NCBI GenBank assembly: GCA_934318045.1
Contig: CAKREY010000015.1
Span: 3,176-67,175 of the forward strand
Direction of reading: 5' to 3'
From: Coprococcus_C sp934318045
GTDB lineage: Bacteria; Bacillota; Clostridia; Lachnospirales; Lachnospiraceae
Length of the DNA: 64,000 nucleotides
This document shows positions 7,163-14,075 of this stretch, piece after piece. The position numbers and the translations under genes are program-made. Below the pieces are notes generated by a model. The model saw nothing but the letters and a program-made list of their open reading frames with translations, had not been told where the DNA came from and searched no databases. Position 1 is the first letter of the stretch, and every line of letters starts with the position of its first letter.

Positions 7163-8335
7163 CTACGACAATACGTTTCCTACGATCAGCCCGAGATAAT
7201 TTCCAAGCACATACCCCAGACAGCCGACTAAGATGGACGGTCCGACAAGCGCATCCCAGCCTTTTGCGATTGCCATGCTTGCTGCAGTCGTCGGACCGCC
7301 GACATTTGCATTTGATGCCAGGATAAGTGTCTTCCTGTCTATCCGCAACAATGTGCCAAACCCGAACGTAAAAAGCATATTGGATGCAACAATCACAAGC
7401 GCAAACAATAAAAGAAGCGGTGATTTCTTTATAATCTCAGAGATGGATGCCGGTACTCCGATTACAAATATAAAGCAATAGATTAAAAATGTGCCGATCT
7501 CCTGCAAGCCGGTAAGTTTCTCCATTTTATGTGGTACGAACGTCGCTATCAAAACTGTACAGGTTGTAATCCACATATAATGGTTTCCAAGCAGGGAATT
7601 GACTGCCATCGACAGATTTCCGGACGTCGGTATCACTTTTGCAAATGTATCCGCAAGCAGTTGGGCCACAGCCACAATCCCGGCGGATAACCCCAGACCG
7701 ACAGAAAGCGTCTTTCCTGTCAGCGCTTCTTTCTTTTCTGCCGGTACTTCTTTCTTTCCGGTCAGCGATTCTTTGCTGCTAAGCATCTTTTCGCACGTTT
7801 TCTGCACCGGAATCGCAAAAAGAATCAGAAAATAAATCGCCATATTCAGATTATCTGCGATCGTTGCTGCCGATATACTGCTTCCAGACACATGAAAAGC
7901 AGATCCAAGTATCGCGAAATTAACACTGCCGCCAATATACGTGCCTGTCATCATCGCCGAAAGTCCAGGCAATTCATCGATATGATTTTGAAACATTCCA
8001 TATGCGGCAAACGCACCGGCGACTGTGCCAGCTGCACCAATCAAAAACGCGGCAAGCAGCTGTCCGGATTCCCTGCATATCTTCCTTAAGTTCGATTGAT
8101 ATAACAGAAGCGGCAAAGAAAAAGGCAGACAATAATCCCATACAAAGTCATATACCGGTGCCTCTGTCGGAATCAGATGAATATTGGAAAAAACGATTGC
8201 AAGTAACAGGATGATTACCAGTGCGGACATCCTGCCTGCCCACTTATACTTACTTTCCAAAAAAACACTAACCGCCACAGTGCCTGCAATGATTGCAAAC
8301 AGCAAAAAATTTTGATCTGAATGAATGATCGGCAT
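7163..8335 (-). CDS. DUF819 family membrane protein (putative permease)
   Basis: About 390 residues with 10 or more hydrophobic segments over the whole length, including LPFSLPLLLYQSNLRKI, SAMMTGTYIGGSVNFAI and ASNANVGGPTTAASMA, which mark the DUF819 (YjcL-like) family. Family function is not established; the architecture suggests transport. ATG at 8333-8335 has GAGGAAG 6 bases upstream. An in-frame GTG at 8347 would overlap the thioredoxin reductase stop as GTGA, so coupling is possible with either start. Its position among sulfur genes suggests a sulfur-compound or metabolite transporter, which is inference. Confidence 0.82.
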   Translation of the reverse strand: MPIIHSDQNFLLFAIIAGTVAVSVFLESKYKWAGRMSALVIILLLAIVFSNIHLIPTEAPVYDFVWDYCLPFSLPLLLYQSNLRKICRESGQLLAAFLIGAAGTVAGAFAAYGMFQNHIDELPGLSAMMTGTYIGGSVNFAILGSAFHVSGSSISAATIADNLNMAIYFLILFAIPVQKTCEKMLSSKESLTGKKEVPAEKKEALTGKTLSVGLGLSAGIVAVAQLLADTFAKVIPTSGNLSMAVNSLLGNHYMWITTCTVLIATFVPHKMEKLTGLQEIGTFLIYCFIFVIGVPASISEIIKKSPLLLLFALVIVASNMLFTFGFGTLLRIDRKTLILASNANVGGPTTAASMAIAKGWDALVGPSILVGCLGYVLGNYLGLIVGNVLS

Positions 8336-8343
8336 AATCTTCC

Positions 8344-9252
8344 TCACATATCCTGGATAATGGAATGAATCGCATTAGCGCCATCCGCGGCAGCCGTGAT
8401 TACCTGTCTAAGCTCTTTCGTCCGCACATCCCCGGCGGCATAAAGCCCTCTGCAGCTGCTCCGCCCATCCTCACCGGCTATGATATAACCCGCCGGATCC
8501 CGATTCGCTAAGTCCTTGACAAGCCCAGTGTCCGGAATCATACCGACTGCAACAAAGACAGCAGCTGTCTCTATCTCGTTCCCATTATCTAACAGTACCT
8601 TTTCAACTTTATTTTCTCCAAGAATGGATGCCACATTGACCCCTGTGACAATCGTGACATTTTCTTTTTCCCGAAGTTTTTCGAGCGTTGCGTACGAACC
8701 GCGGAACGCTTCTCTCCGGTGCACGAGTGTTACGTGGCTGGCAATGTCGGACAGATAGAGTGCATCATCCAATGCCGTATCCCCACCGCCAACGACAACA
8801 ACCGGTCTGCCGGCAAAGAAATTTCCATCACAGGTTGCACAATACGAGACGCCCATCCCCCGAAATTCGTTTTCCCCTTCCACCTGCAAAAGCCTGTGAT
8901 GTGCACCTGCACAATATACAAGACTTTTTGCTTCAAGCTTCTCCTCTTTCTTCCGCACCTTCACAATGACATGAAACGTGTCATCGGCTTTCGTGATTGA
9001 CAACACGGTACCGTTCTTGATTTCTGTTCCCAGGTGCAGTGCATGTGCCCGGAAATGCTCTCCGAGACTGTATCCATCTATATCATAATATCCCAGATAG
9101 TTATCTACTTTACTGCTCAACGCAATCTGTCCGGTTCCTTCATAATCCTTTTCGATCACAAGCACCTTTTTCCCTGCGCGCATGCCATAGATGGCTGCAC
9201 TAAGTCCTGCCGGTCCACTCCCGACCACAATTATATCATACATCTGCGTCAC
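8344..9252 (-). CDS. trxB: Thioredoxin reductase (NAD(P)H, FAD)
   Basis: 302 residues, the usual size for low-molecular-weight TrxB. FAD loop VVGSGPAGLSAAIYG is at the N-terminus, the redox-active pair is in SYCATCDGNFF, the NAD(P)H loop is VVVGGGDTALDDALYL, and LYAAGDVRTKELRQV with AADGANA is at the C-terminus. It would recycle thioredoxin with NAD(P)H. It begins 2 bp after the Rrf2 gene stop. A thioredoxin with a CVPC site lies in the neighbouring sulfur operon and is a plausible partner for reducing power in APS or sulfur-carrier chemistry. Confidence 0.95.
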   Translation of the reverse strand: MTQMYDIIVVGSGPAGLSAAIYGMRAGKKVLVIEKDYEGTGQIALSSKVDNYLGYYDIDGYSLGEHFRAHALHLGTEIKNGTVLSITKADDTFHVIVKVRKKEEKLEAKSLVYCAGAHHRLLQVEGENEFRGMGVSYCATCDGNFFAGRPVVVVGGGDTALDDALYLSDIASHVTLVHRREAFRGSYATLEKLREKENVTIVTGVNVASILGENKVEKVLLDNGNEIETAAVFVAVGMIPDTGLVKDLANRDPAGYIIAGEDGRSSCRGLYAAGDVRTKELRQVITAAADGANAIHSIIQDM

Positions 9253-9253
9253 C

Positions 9254-9667
9254 TCAAATATAATAATTAAAAAGCATATTATCTTCCCATTCTACCAGAT
9301 CCTGCAGACTAATTCCATCTACAACATCCTCGATTGCATCTTCTATTTTCTCACAGACCTTCGCTGTGACATCCACCGTGTCCGGATCGACAGTCTCTGT
9401 ACTAAACATACCGCCCTCCATCTTTCTAAGGATCATGCCAAGTGTCACCTCGGAAGGGTCGCCATTTAACAGATATCCACCGCGTGCACCACGTACAGAC
9501 CGGACAAACCCGGATGTATTCAGAATGCTGATGCTCTGTTCAAGAAATTTCTCGGACAGATTTCTCCGCTTTGCCACATCTTTCAGCCGCATCGGTTTTC
9601 CTGTATTATTCTTTGCAAGATCCATCATAAATAATATAGCGCCTTTTGATTTTGATGAGATTTTCAT
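9254..9667 (-). CDS. Rrf2-family transcriptional regulator, CymR-like
   Basis: 137 residues with the Rrf2 winged helix: MKISSKSKGAILFMMDLA, LKDVAKRRNLSEKFLEQSI and VRSVRGARGGYLL. The Fe-S-binding Rrf2 members (IscR, NsrR, RsrR) need three cysteines. This protein has one (VCEKIE), so it fits the cluster-free CymR branch that controls cysteine and sulfur genes in Firmicutes. AAAGGGGG precedes the ATG. It leads a unit with trxB, DUF819 and the siroheme fusion, downstream of a terminator. Two palindromes on the metY and cysK promoters are its likely targets; CymR function is inferred. Confidence 0.85.
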   Translation of the reverse strand: MKISSKSKGAILFMMDLAKNNTGKPMRLKDVAKRRNLSEKFLEQSISILNTSGFVRSVRGARGGYLLNGDPSEVTLGMILRKMEGGMFSTETVDPDTVDVTAKVCEKIEDAIEDVVDGISLQDLVEWEDNMLFNYYI

Positions 9668-9723
9668 GTCGCGCCCCCTTTCTGTCTTTTATAAACGGAA
9701 CTTATTTCGTCTTACTATCCTTG

Positions 9724-9755
9724 AAAAGAAAGGCTGTGACTTCTGCCACAGCCTT
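9724..9755 (-). terminator. Terminator ending the sulfur-carrier operon
   Basis: A 9-bp perfect stem (9730-9738 with 9747-9755, loop 8 nt) is followed on the minus strand by TTTCTTTTC. It lies 16 bp after the JAMM protease stop and separates that operon from the Rrf2 gene. Confidence 0.8.
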
Positions 9756-9770
9756 ATCTCCCATAATTGC

Positions 9771-10223
9771 TTACTCAATCACCAACGTATGAACGGTAAC
9801 ATTTTTTTCCTGATCGATATGAAAACCACGGAACAGAGGTTCCTCCGGATCCATCAGGGAAAGAATCATATAAATTGCATTTGGATCATATGCCAGCTTT
9901 TTATCTTCTTCCGAAGGTCTCGATGGGGATTCCGGATGCGAATGGAAGTTGCCAAGCATCGCAAGTTTATTGGCTCTTGCATCCTTGACAGCTGCTAACT
10001 GCTCCTTTGGGCTCATCGTAAAATGTTCGTTGGAATGATCTTCATTTGTAAGCAGATATACTTTGTCAATATAGACCGTCTCTGCTTCCTTGTGTCCGGC
10101 GATCAGTCCGCAAGCTTCCTCTGGGGCACATGCCTTACAATGCTTCAATATCGTTTCATAATCTGCGTTCTTTATTCTGATTGTCTGTCCGGTTTCCGGG
10201 TATGGTACTACAATCGCTGCCAT
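9771..10223 (-). CDS. JAMM/Mov34 metalloprotease of a sulfur-carrier system
   Basis: 150 residues, M67 peptidase family. The zinc site is complete: Glu36 in PEEACGL, then His94, His96, Ser104 and Asp107 in FHSHPESPSRPSEED. Bacterial enzymes of this type either trim residues after the C-terminal Gly-Gly of ThiS-like proteins (HcyD, QbsD) or release the product amino acid from them (Mec+). The sulfur carrier two genes upstream ends GGGAN, so removal of Ala-Asn is the likely job. It is last in the operon, after the ThiF-like gene. A homologous but distinct JAMM protein lies at 59683-60108. Confidence 0.92.
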   Translation of the reverse strand: MAAIVVPYPETGQTIRIKNADYETILKHCKACAPEEACGLIAGHKEAETVYIDKVYLLTNEDHSNEHFTMSPKEQLAAVKDARANKLAMLGNFHSHPESPSRPSEEDKKLAYDPNAIYMILSLMDPEEPLFRGFHIDQEKNVTVHTLVIE

Positions 10224-10284
10224 CGTTTTCCTCCTGCGCCACCAGCTTTCCGCATCGTGACATCTTCTGAATTTACATATTAAC

Positions 10285-11091
10285 CTAATGCTTCATATCG
10301 CATTCTGCCTGCTCATAATCAATCAGCTTTGTGATTGTAGGGTGGTCTGAACAGATTGCACAGTTGCAATCTCTTGGAACCTTGATCGTATGGAAGTTCA
10401 TCTTCAACGCATCATATGTCAGAAGTCTTCCGGTCAGCAAATCGCCCTGACCGATAATATATTTGATTGCTTCCATCGCCTGCAGACATCCAATCACACC
10501 TGCCATAGCTCCGATGACACCTGCCTGCTTACAGGTAGGAACTGCATCCTTCGGTGGTGGATTCTTGAACACACAACGATAGCATGGTCCTTCTCCCGGT
10601 ACATAAGTCATCAGCTGTCCCTGGAACCGGATGATTCCTGCATGACAGAAAGGCTTTTTCGCCATGACACAGGCATCGTTGATCAGGAATTTTGCCGGGA
10701 AATTGTCTGTACCATCAATGACGAAATCATAATCTGCAATCAGATCCATGACATTGGAAGAATCCACAAATGTACGGTATGTATTGACCTTTACATCCGG
10801 GTTGATTGCTTCCATTGTTTCCTTCGCTGATTTTACTTTCGCTTTTCCGAGGTCGTTTGTCGTATGGATTACCTGTCTCTGAAGGTTTGACAAATCCACT
10901 TCATCCGCATCGACGATCCCGATTGTTCCGACACCGGCTGCTGCAAGATATAATGCGGCCGGTGCGCCCAATCCGCCTGCACCGATAATCAGCACCTTTG
11001 CATTCAATAATTTCTTCTGTCCCTTCACACCAACTTCTTTTAAGATGATGTGGCGGGAATAACGCTCTAACTGCTCATTTGTAAATGCCAT
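10285..11091 (-). CDS. ThiF/MoeB-family sulfur-carrier adenylyltransferase
   Basis: 268 residues of an E1-like enzyme that adenylates the C-terminal glycine of a ThiS-type protein before sulfur transfer. Features: LERYSRHIIL at the start, ATP loop IIGAGGLGAPAALYLAAAG, VDADEVDLSNLQRQVIH, DGTDNFPAKFLINDAC, the zinc pair CYRC, and a second pair CNCAIC near the C-terminus. There is no rhodanese domain, so sulfur must come from a partner. The ATG overlaps the sulfur-carrier stop by one base (TAATG), which ties the two together. Confidence 0.95.
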   Translation of the reverse strand: MAFTNEQLERYSRHIILKEVGVKGQKKLLNAKVLIIGAGGLGAPAALYLAAAGVGTIGIVDADEVDLSNLQRQVIHTTNDLGKAKVKSAKETMEAINPDVKVNTYRTFVDSSNVMDLIADYDFVIDGTDNFPAKFLINDACVMAKKPFCHAGIIRFQGQLMTYVPGEGPCYRCVFKNPPPKDAVPTCKQAGVIGAMAGVIGCLQAMEAIKYIIGQGDLLTGRLLTYDALKMNFHTIKVPRDCNCAICSDHPTITKLIDYEQAECDMKH

Positions 11092-11300
11092 TAATTTGCA
11101 CCTCCGCCCATGAAGTACAGGAATTCCACTTCGTCTCCGTCCTTAAGCTTTGTTGTATCAAACGCAGCACGGTCAACAAACTCATCATTGACTGTCACGG
11201 TTACATACTGTGGGTTGTCCACATTTTCCTTCTCGATCAACTCTGTCACGTTTGTACCTTCTGCGTATTCCTTCTTTTCTCCTGCTATACTGATAATCAT
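11091..11300 (-). CDS. ThiS/MoaD-like sulfur carrier with C-terminal GGGAN extension
   Basis: 69 residues, beta-grasp fold of the ThiS/MoaD/HcyS type (MIISIAGEKKEYAEG, TVTVNDEFV, LKDGDEVEFLYFMGGG). Active carriers end in Gly-Gly; here the chain ends GGGAN, so two residues must be removed before adenylation. That matches the JAMM protease in the same operon, as known for HcyS/HcyD of Wolinella succinogenes and QbsE/QbsD. The ATG at 11298-11300 has GGAGG 8 bases upstream; an upstream frame from 11330 overlaps the thioredoxin gene and has no family match. The thiocarboxylate form would donate sulfur to the sulfhydrylase. Confidence 0.9.
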   Translation of the reverse strand: MIISIAGEKKEYAEGTNVTELIEKENVDNPQYVTVTVNDEFVDRAAFDTTKLKDGDEVEFLYFMGGGAN

Positions 11301-11326
11301 CTTTCTTACCTCCATTTTTATGATGT

Positions 11327-11644
11327 TCACATATTCTTTTCGATCAGGGCATCGATTTCATCATATCCGATTGCGCCTGTGCTGCGTGCAAGTTCTTTGC
11401 CATCCTTTATAAGAACCAGTGTCGGAACAGAAGCAACCGCATACCGCTTTGCAAGTGCTTCCTCGTAATTTACATTTACTTTATAGACGAGCAGTTTTCC
11501 TTCGTTGTCGTCCTCAATGTCGCCCAATGGACCATTTAATTTCTTACATGGGACACATGTATCCGAATAAAAATCGAGCAATACCGGAAGCTCTGCCTTC
11601 ATCACAAGCTCCTCAAACTGCGCTTCATTCACTCTTTTGGCCAT
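11327..11644 (-). CDS. Thioredoxin-like protein with CVPC active site
   Basis: 105 residues with a full thioredoxin fold: LLDFYSDTCVPCKKL has the redox pair Cys30/Cys33, and SVPTLVLIKDG has the cis-proline. The usual CGPC is replaced by CVPC, which should change the redox potential or partner choice. It begins 3 bp downstream of the TusA-like gene stop. In this operon it may reduce APS reductase intermediates, the TusA persulfide or the sulfur-carrier enzymes; which of these is not shown by sequence. A thioredoxin reductase is encoded at 8344-9252. Confidence 0.93.
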   Translation of the reverse strand: MAKRVNEAQFEELVMKAELPVLLDFYSDTCVPCKKLNGPLGDIEDDNEGKLLVYKVNVNYEEALAKRYAVASVPTLVLIKDGKELARSTGAIGYDEIDALIEKNM

Positions 11645-11646
11645 GG

Positions 11647-11892
11647 TTATTCCTCCACTTTCTTCACGATCAGCGTGTATGTGCCATCCTCATTATCCTC
11701 GAGCTTCAAAATCTGATGCCCTTCTTCTTTGATGCTCCGTGGTACATTCTGTACCGGCTCTCCGTCATTCATACGGACCGCCAATATCTGTCCATCGTCA
11801 AGTTCCTCTAATGCAACCTTTGCTTTCACAAATGTAACCGGGCAGACTACATCTGTGATATCTACTGTATCATCGATTTTAATATCAGCCAT
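11647..11892 (-). CDS. TusA-family sulfurtransferase
   Basis: 81 residues with the family signature VVCPVTFVKAKVALEEL, whose cysteine near residue 17 carries the persulfide, followed by the typical ILAVRMNDGEPVQNVPRSI. TusA-like proteins shuttle sulfane sulfur between enzymes. The ATG at 11890-11892 lies 6 bases after AAGGAGG and inside the end of the sulfite reductase gene (8-base overlap), so it is translated with the reductase. It may pass reduced sulfur from the reductase to the ThiF/ThiS pair; this is inference. Confidence 0.93.
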   Translation of the reverse strand: MADIKIDDTVDITDVVCPVTFVKAKVALEELDDGQILAVRMNDGEPVQNVPRSIKEEGHQILKLEDNEDGTYTLIVKKVEE

Positions 11893-12745
11893 CATATGCC
11901 TCCTTCAAAACTTTTTCTAATTTATCTCTGCCGACACGGTCGAGCGTAAACTTGAAACGCTCACCCGGCTTTGCATAATCTGCAAAAAACTGGATTGCAG
12001 CATCTGTCACACGGAACAGCTGCTCCTCTGTCTTTATAAGTGGAAGCGGTGAATATCCCGCTTCAATATGATTTCCAAATGTTCCTCCAAACGACACTTC
12101 AAATGCTTCCGTCGCATCCCAGGCATCTGTCGGGCAACTCTTCACACAGCGGCCACAGTAGTTACACTTGTCATAATCGACGTTCACTTCTCCGTCCACG
12201 ATCGTGATTGCGCCTTCCCGGCATACTTTTGCGCAAAGTCCACAGTTGATGCAGGCTTCCTTCTTCCACTTTATATCCATGGCGCCCTTGATTCCGACAT
12301 CATTTTCTTCTGCTTTCAGGCAATTGTTGCGGCAGCCGGTAACACCAAATTTGAACTTGTGCGGCAGTTCTCTTCCGAAATACCGCTCGTCAAGCTTCTT
12401 TGCAATATCATACGAATCAATATTTCCGCTTGGACAGATCTGATTGCCCTGACAGGCAGTTACCGTCCGGACTCTCGGTCCACAGACACCCGGCTTACAG
12501 CCACCTTGTGCCAAAGCTTCTTTTACTTCATCGATATCATCGAGCTTGATAAATGGAATCTCCACGCCCTGTCTCGATGTCAGGTGTACATGTCCATCTC
12601 CATATTTCTCTGCAACTTCTGCGATTTTTTTCAGATTCTCGGCAGTCAGTGCTCCACCAACGACTGCCAAACGCAGAGAGAAATTATTCTTTTGTTTCTG
12701 CCTCATGAAACCACCCTTTTTCAGGGTTGCATAATCAACTGCCAT
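11885..12745 (-). CDS. Siroheme sulfite reductase with built-in 2[4Fe-4S] ferredoxin domain
   Basis: 286 residues. Residues 1-155 are a compact nitrite/sulfite reductase half with siroheme-[4Fe-4S] ligands Cys98, Cys104, Cys138 and Cys142 (TACQGNQICPSG and GVTGCRNNCLKAEEN). Residues 160-208 hold two ferredoxin clusters: CINCGLCAKVC and CNYCGRCVKSC. This is far smaller than CysI (about 570) and resembles the small clostridial/archaeal sulfite reductases related to AsrC/Fsr. It would reduce sulfite to sulfide by six electrons, receiving them through the ferredoxin domain. Placement after APS reductase and ATP sulfurylase genes favours sulfite over nitrite. Confidence 0.9.
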   Translation of the reverse strand: MAVDYATLKKGGFMRQKQKNNFSLRLAVVGGALTAENLKKIAEVAEKYGDGHVHLTSRQGVEIPFIKLDDIDEVKEALAQGGCKPGVCGPRVRTVTACQGNQICPSGNIDSYDIAKKLDERYFGRELPHKFKFGVTGCRNNCLKAEENDVGIKGAMDIKWKKEACINCGLCAKVCREGAITIVDGEVNVDYDKCNYCGRCVKSCPTDAWDATEAFEVSFGGTFGNHIEAGYSPLPLIKTEEQLFRVTDAAIQFFADYAKPGERFKFTLDRVGRDKLEKVLKEAYDG

Positions 12746-12750
12746 ATTTC

Positions 12751-13995
12751 TTACTCCTCCACACTCTCAATTGCCTGTTTGAAATCCTGTTTCAAATCCT
12801 CGATATCCTCGATTCCAACGCTGATCCGGATCAAGTCATCATAGACACCGGACTGTTCCTTCTCTTTGTCTGAAAGATGCGTTGCAATCGTGGATTCCGG
12901 ATGAATCACCAATGTTTTTGTATCGCCGATATTTGCCAATATGTACGGAAGTTTCAACGCATTGATAATCTTAAATGCTTTTTTCTTCGACCCTACCCGC
13001 ACCGTGACGATCGCGCCATATCCGTTTTGAAGCATCCGTTTTGCAACCTCGTGGTATGGGCTGCTCTCCAATCCCGGATAATTCACACAAAGTCCCATCT
13101 CGGATTCCAGGAACTCAGCCAGTGCAAGTGCATTGCTGCATTCCCGGTCCATCCGGAGTCCAAGTGTCTCTAATCCCAATGTATTATAAAATGCATTCTG
13201 CGGAGCCAGACATCCTCCCGTGTTGCGGAACAATCCATTTCTAAGCTTCACGATATACGACATCGCGCCAAACCGCCTGTAAGGCAAAAGTCCCGGATAC
13301 CGGTCATAATCCCAGTCAAACTTTCCACTCCATGTAAGGATTCCGCTGATGGAATTGCTGTGACCATTCATGTACTTGGAAGAAGAGTTTACAACAATAT
13401 CTGCCCCGAGCGTGATCGGTCTGACAAGATACGGTGTGGCAACCGTGTTGTCGATAATAAGCGGAACTTTATGTGCATGTGCAATCTCTGCCACCGCTTT
13501 GATATCCGTGACGTCAAGTTTTGGATTTCCAATCGTCTCTGCAAAGACAAGCTTTGTCTTCTCTGTGATCAGCGCCTCGTAATTCGAAGGGGTATTCTCC
13601 ACAACATAATTCGTTTTGATTCCGAGTCCTTCCAGATCATCAAACAGTTCCACCGTTCCACCATACAGTCCGGCTGCTGCAACGATCTCATCGCCTGCCT
13701 GTAAAATATTTACCATGGCATTAAAGAGTGCCGCCATACCGGATGCACACGCAACCGAAGACATACCTCCCTCGAGCAGATTGACACGTTTTTCAAATGC
13801 TTCCACCGTCGGATTGTTGATCCGTGTATAAGAAAATCCCATTGCTTTGTTGTTGAAGATTCTCTCCAATGTTTCCGCATCCGGCTGTCTGAACGCGCTG
13901 CTCTGATAGATTGGAACCGTTGTTGTACCAAACGGATTCTCATCGTCAATCCCATGCAATAAGTTTGTATTAAATCCATATTGATTCTCTGCCAT
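12751..13995 (-). CDS. metY: O-acetylhomoserine sulfhydrylase (PLP)
   Basis: 414 residues of the Cys/Met metabolism PLP family, MetY branch. Seen: PIYQSSAFRQPDAETLERIF, GFSYTRINNPTVEAFE, GGMSSVACASGMAA, DNTVATPYLVRP, the PLP lysine in VNSSSKYMNGHS, and RISVGIEDIEDL. It makes homocysteine from O-acetylhomoserine and a sulfur donor. ATG at 13993-13995 follows GAGGTGG and fits a transcript start predicted near 14016. Being the first gene of the operon that encodes the carrier, E1-like enzyme and JAMM protease suggests the donor is a protein thiocarboxylate rather than free sulfide alone, as in W. succinogenes. Confidence 0.93.
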   Translation of the reverse strand: MAENQYGFNTNLLHGIDDENPFGTTTVPIYQSSAFRQPDAETLERIFNNKAMGFSYTRINNPTVEAFEKRVNLLEGGMSSVACASGMAALFNAMVNILQAGDEIVAAAGLYGGTVELFDDLEGLGIKTNYVVENTPSNYEALITEKTKLVFAETIGNPKLDVTDIKAVAEIAHAHKVPLIIDNTVATPYLVRPITLGADIVVNSSSKYMNGHSNSISGILTWSGKFDWDYDRYPGLLPYRRFGAMSYIVKLRNGLFRNTGGCLAPQNAFYNTLGLETLGLRMDRECSNALALAEFLESEMGLCVNYPGLESSPYHEVAKRMLQNGYGAIVTVRVGSKKKAFKIINALKLPYILANIGDTKTLVIHPESTIATHLSDKEKEQSGVYDDLIRISVGIEDIEDLKQDFKQAIESVEE

Positions 13996-14022
13996 AACGC
14001 CACCTCTTCTTACGATATGCAT

Positions 14023-14055
14023 ATATTACCATTCTTTTCCTACCAAGTCAATAGG
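14023..14055 (-). promoter_or_regulatory. metY operon promoter with Rrf2/CymR-like operator
   Basis: Minus-strand -35 TTGACT (14046-14051) and -10 TAATAT (14023-14028), spacer 17 bp. A 17-bp palindrome, plus-strand CCTACCAAGTCAATAGG (14039-14055), covers the -35. The same element, 13 of 17 identical, sits at the cysK start site (23502-23518). It lies just after the cysN stop, making metY the start of a second transcription unit. Confidence 0.75.
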
Positions 14056-14075
14056 TTTTGTAGGAATATTATATT

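Noticed and set aside
6376..7326. Long plus-strand open frame (316 codons) opposite the siroheme fusion gene
   Set aside because: It is antisense to a gene with full domain signatures, has no ribosome site and encodes no recognisable motif.
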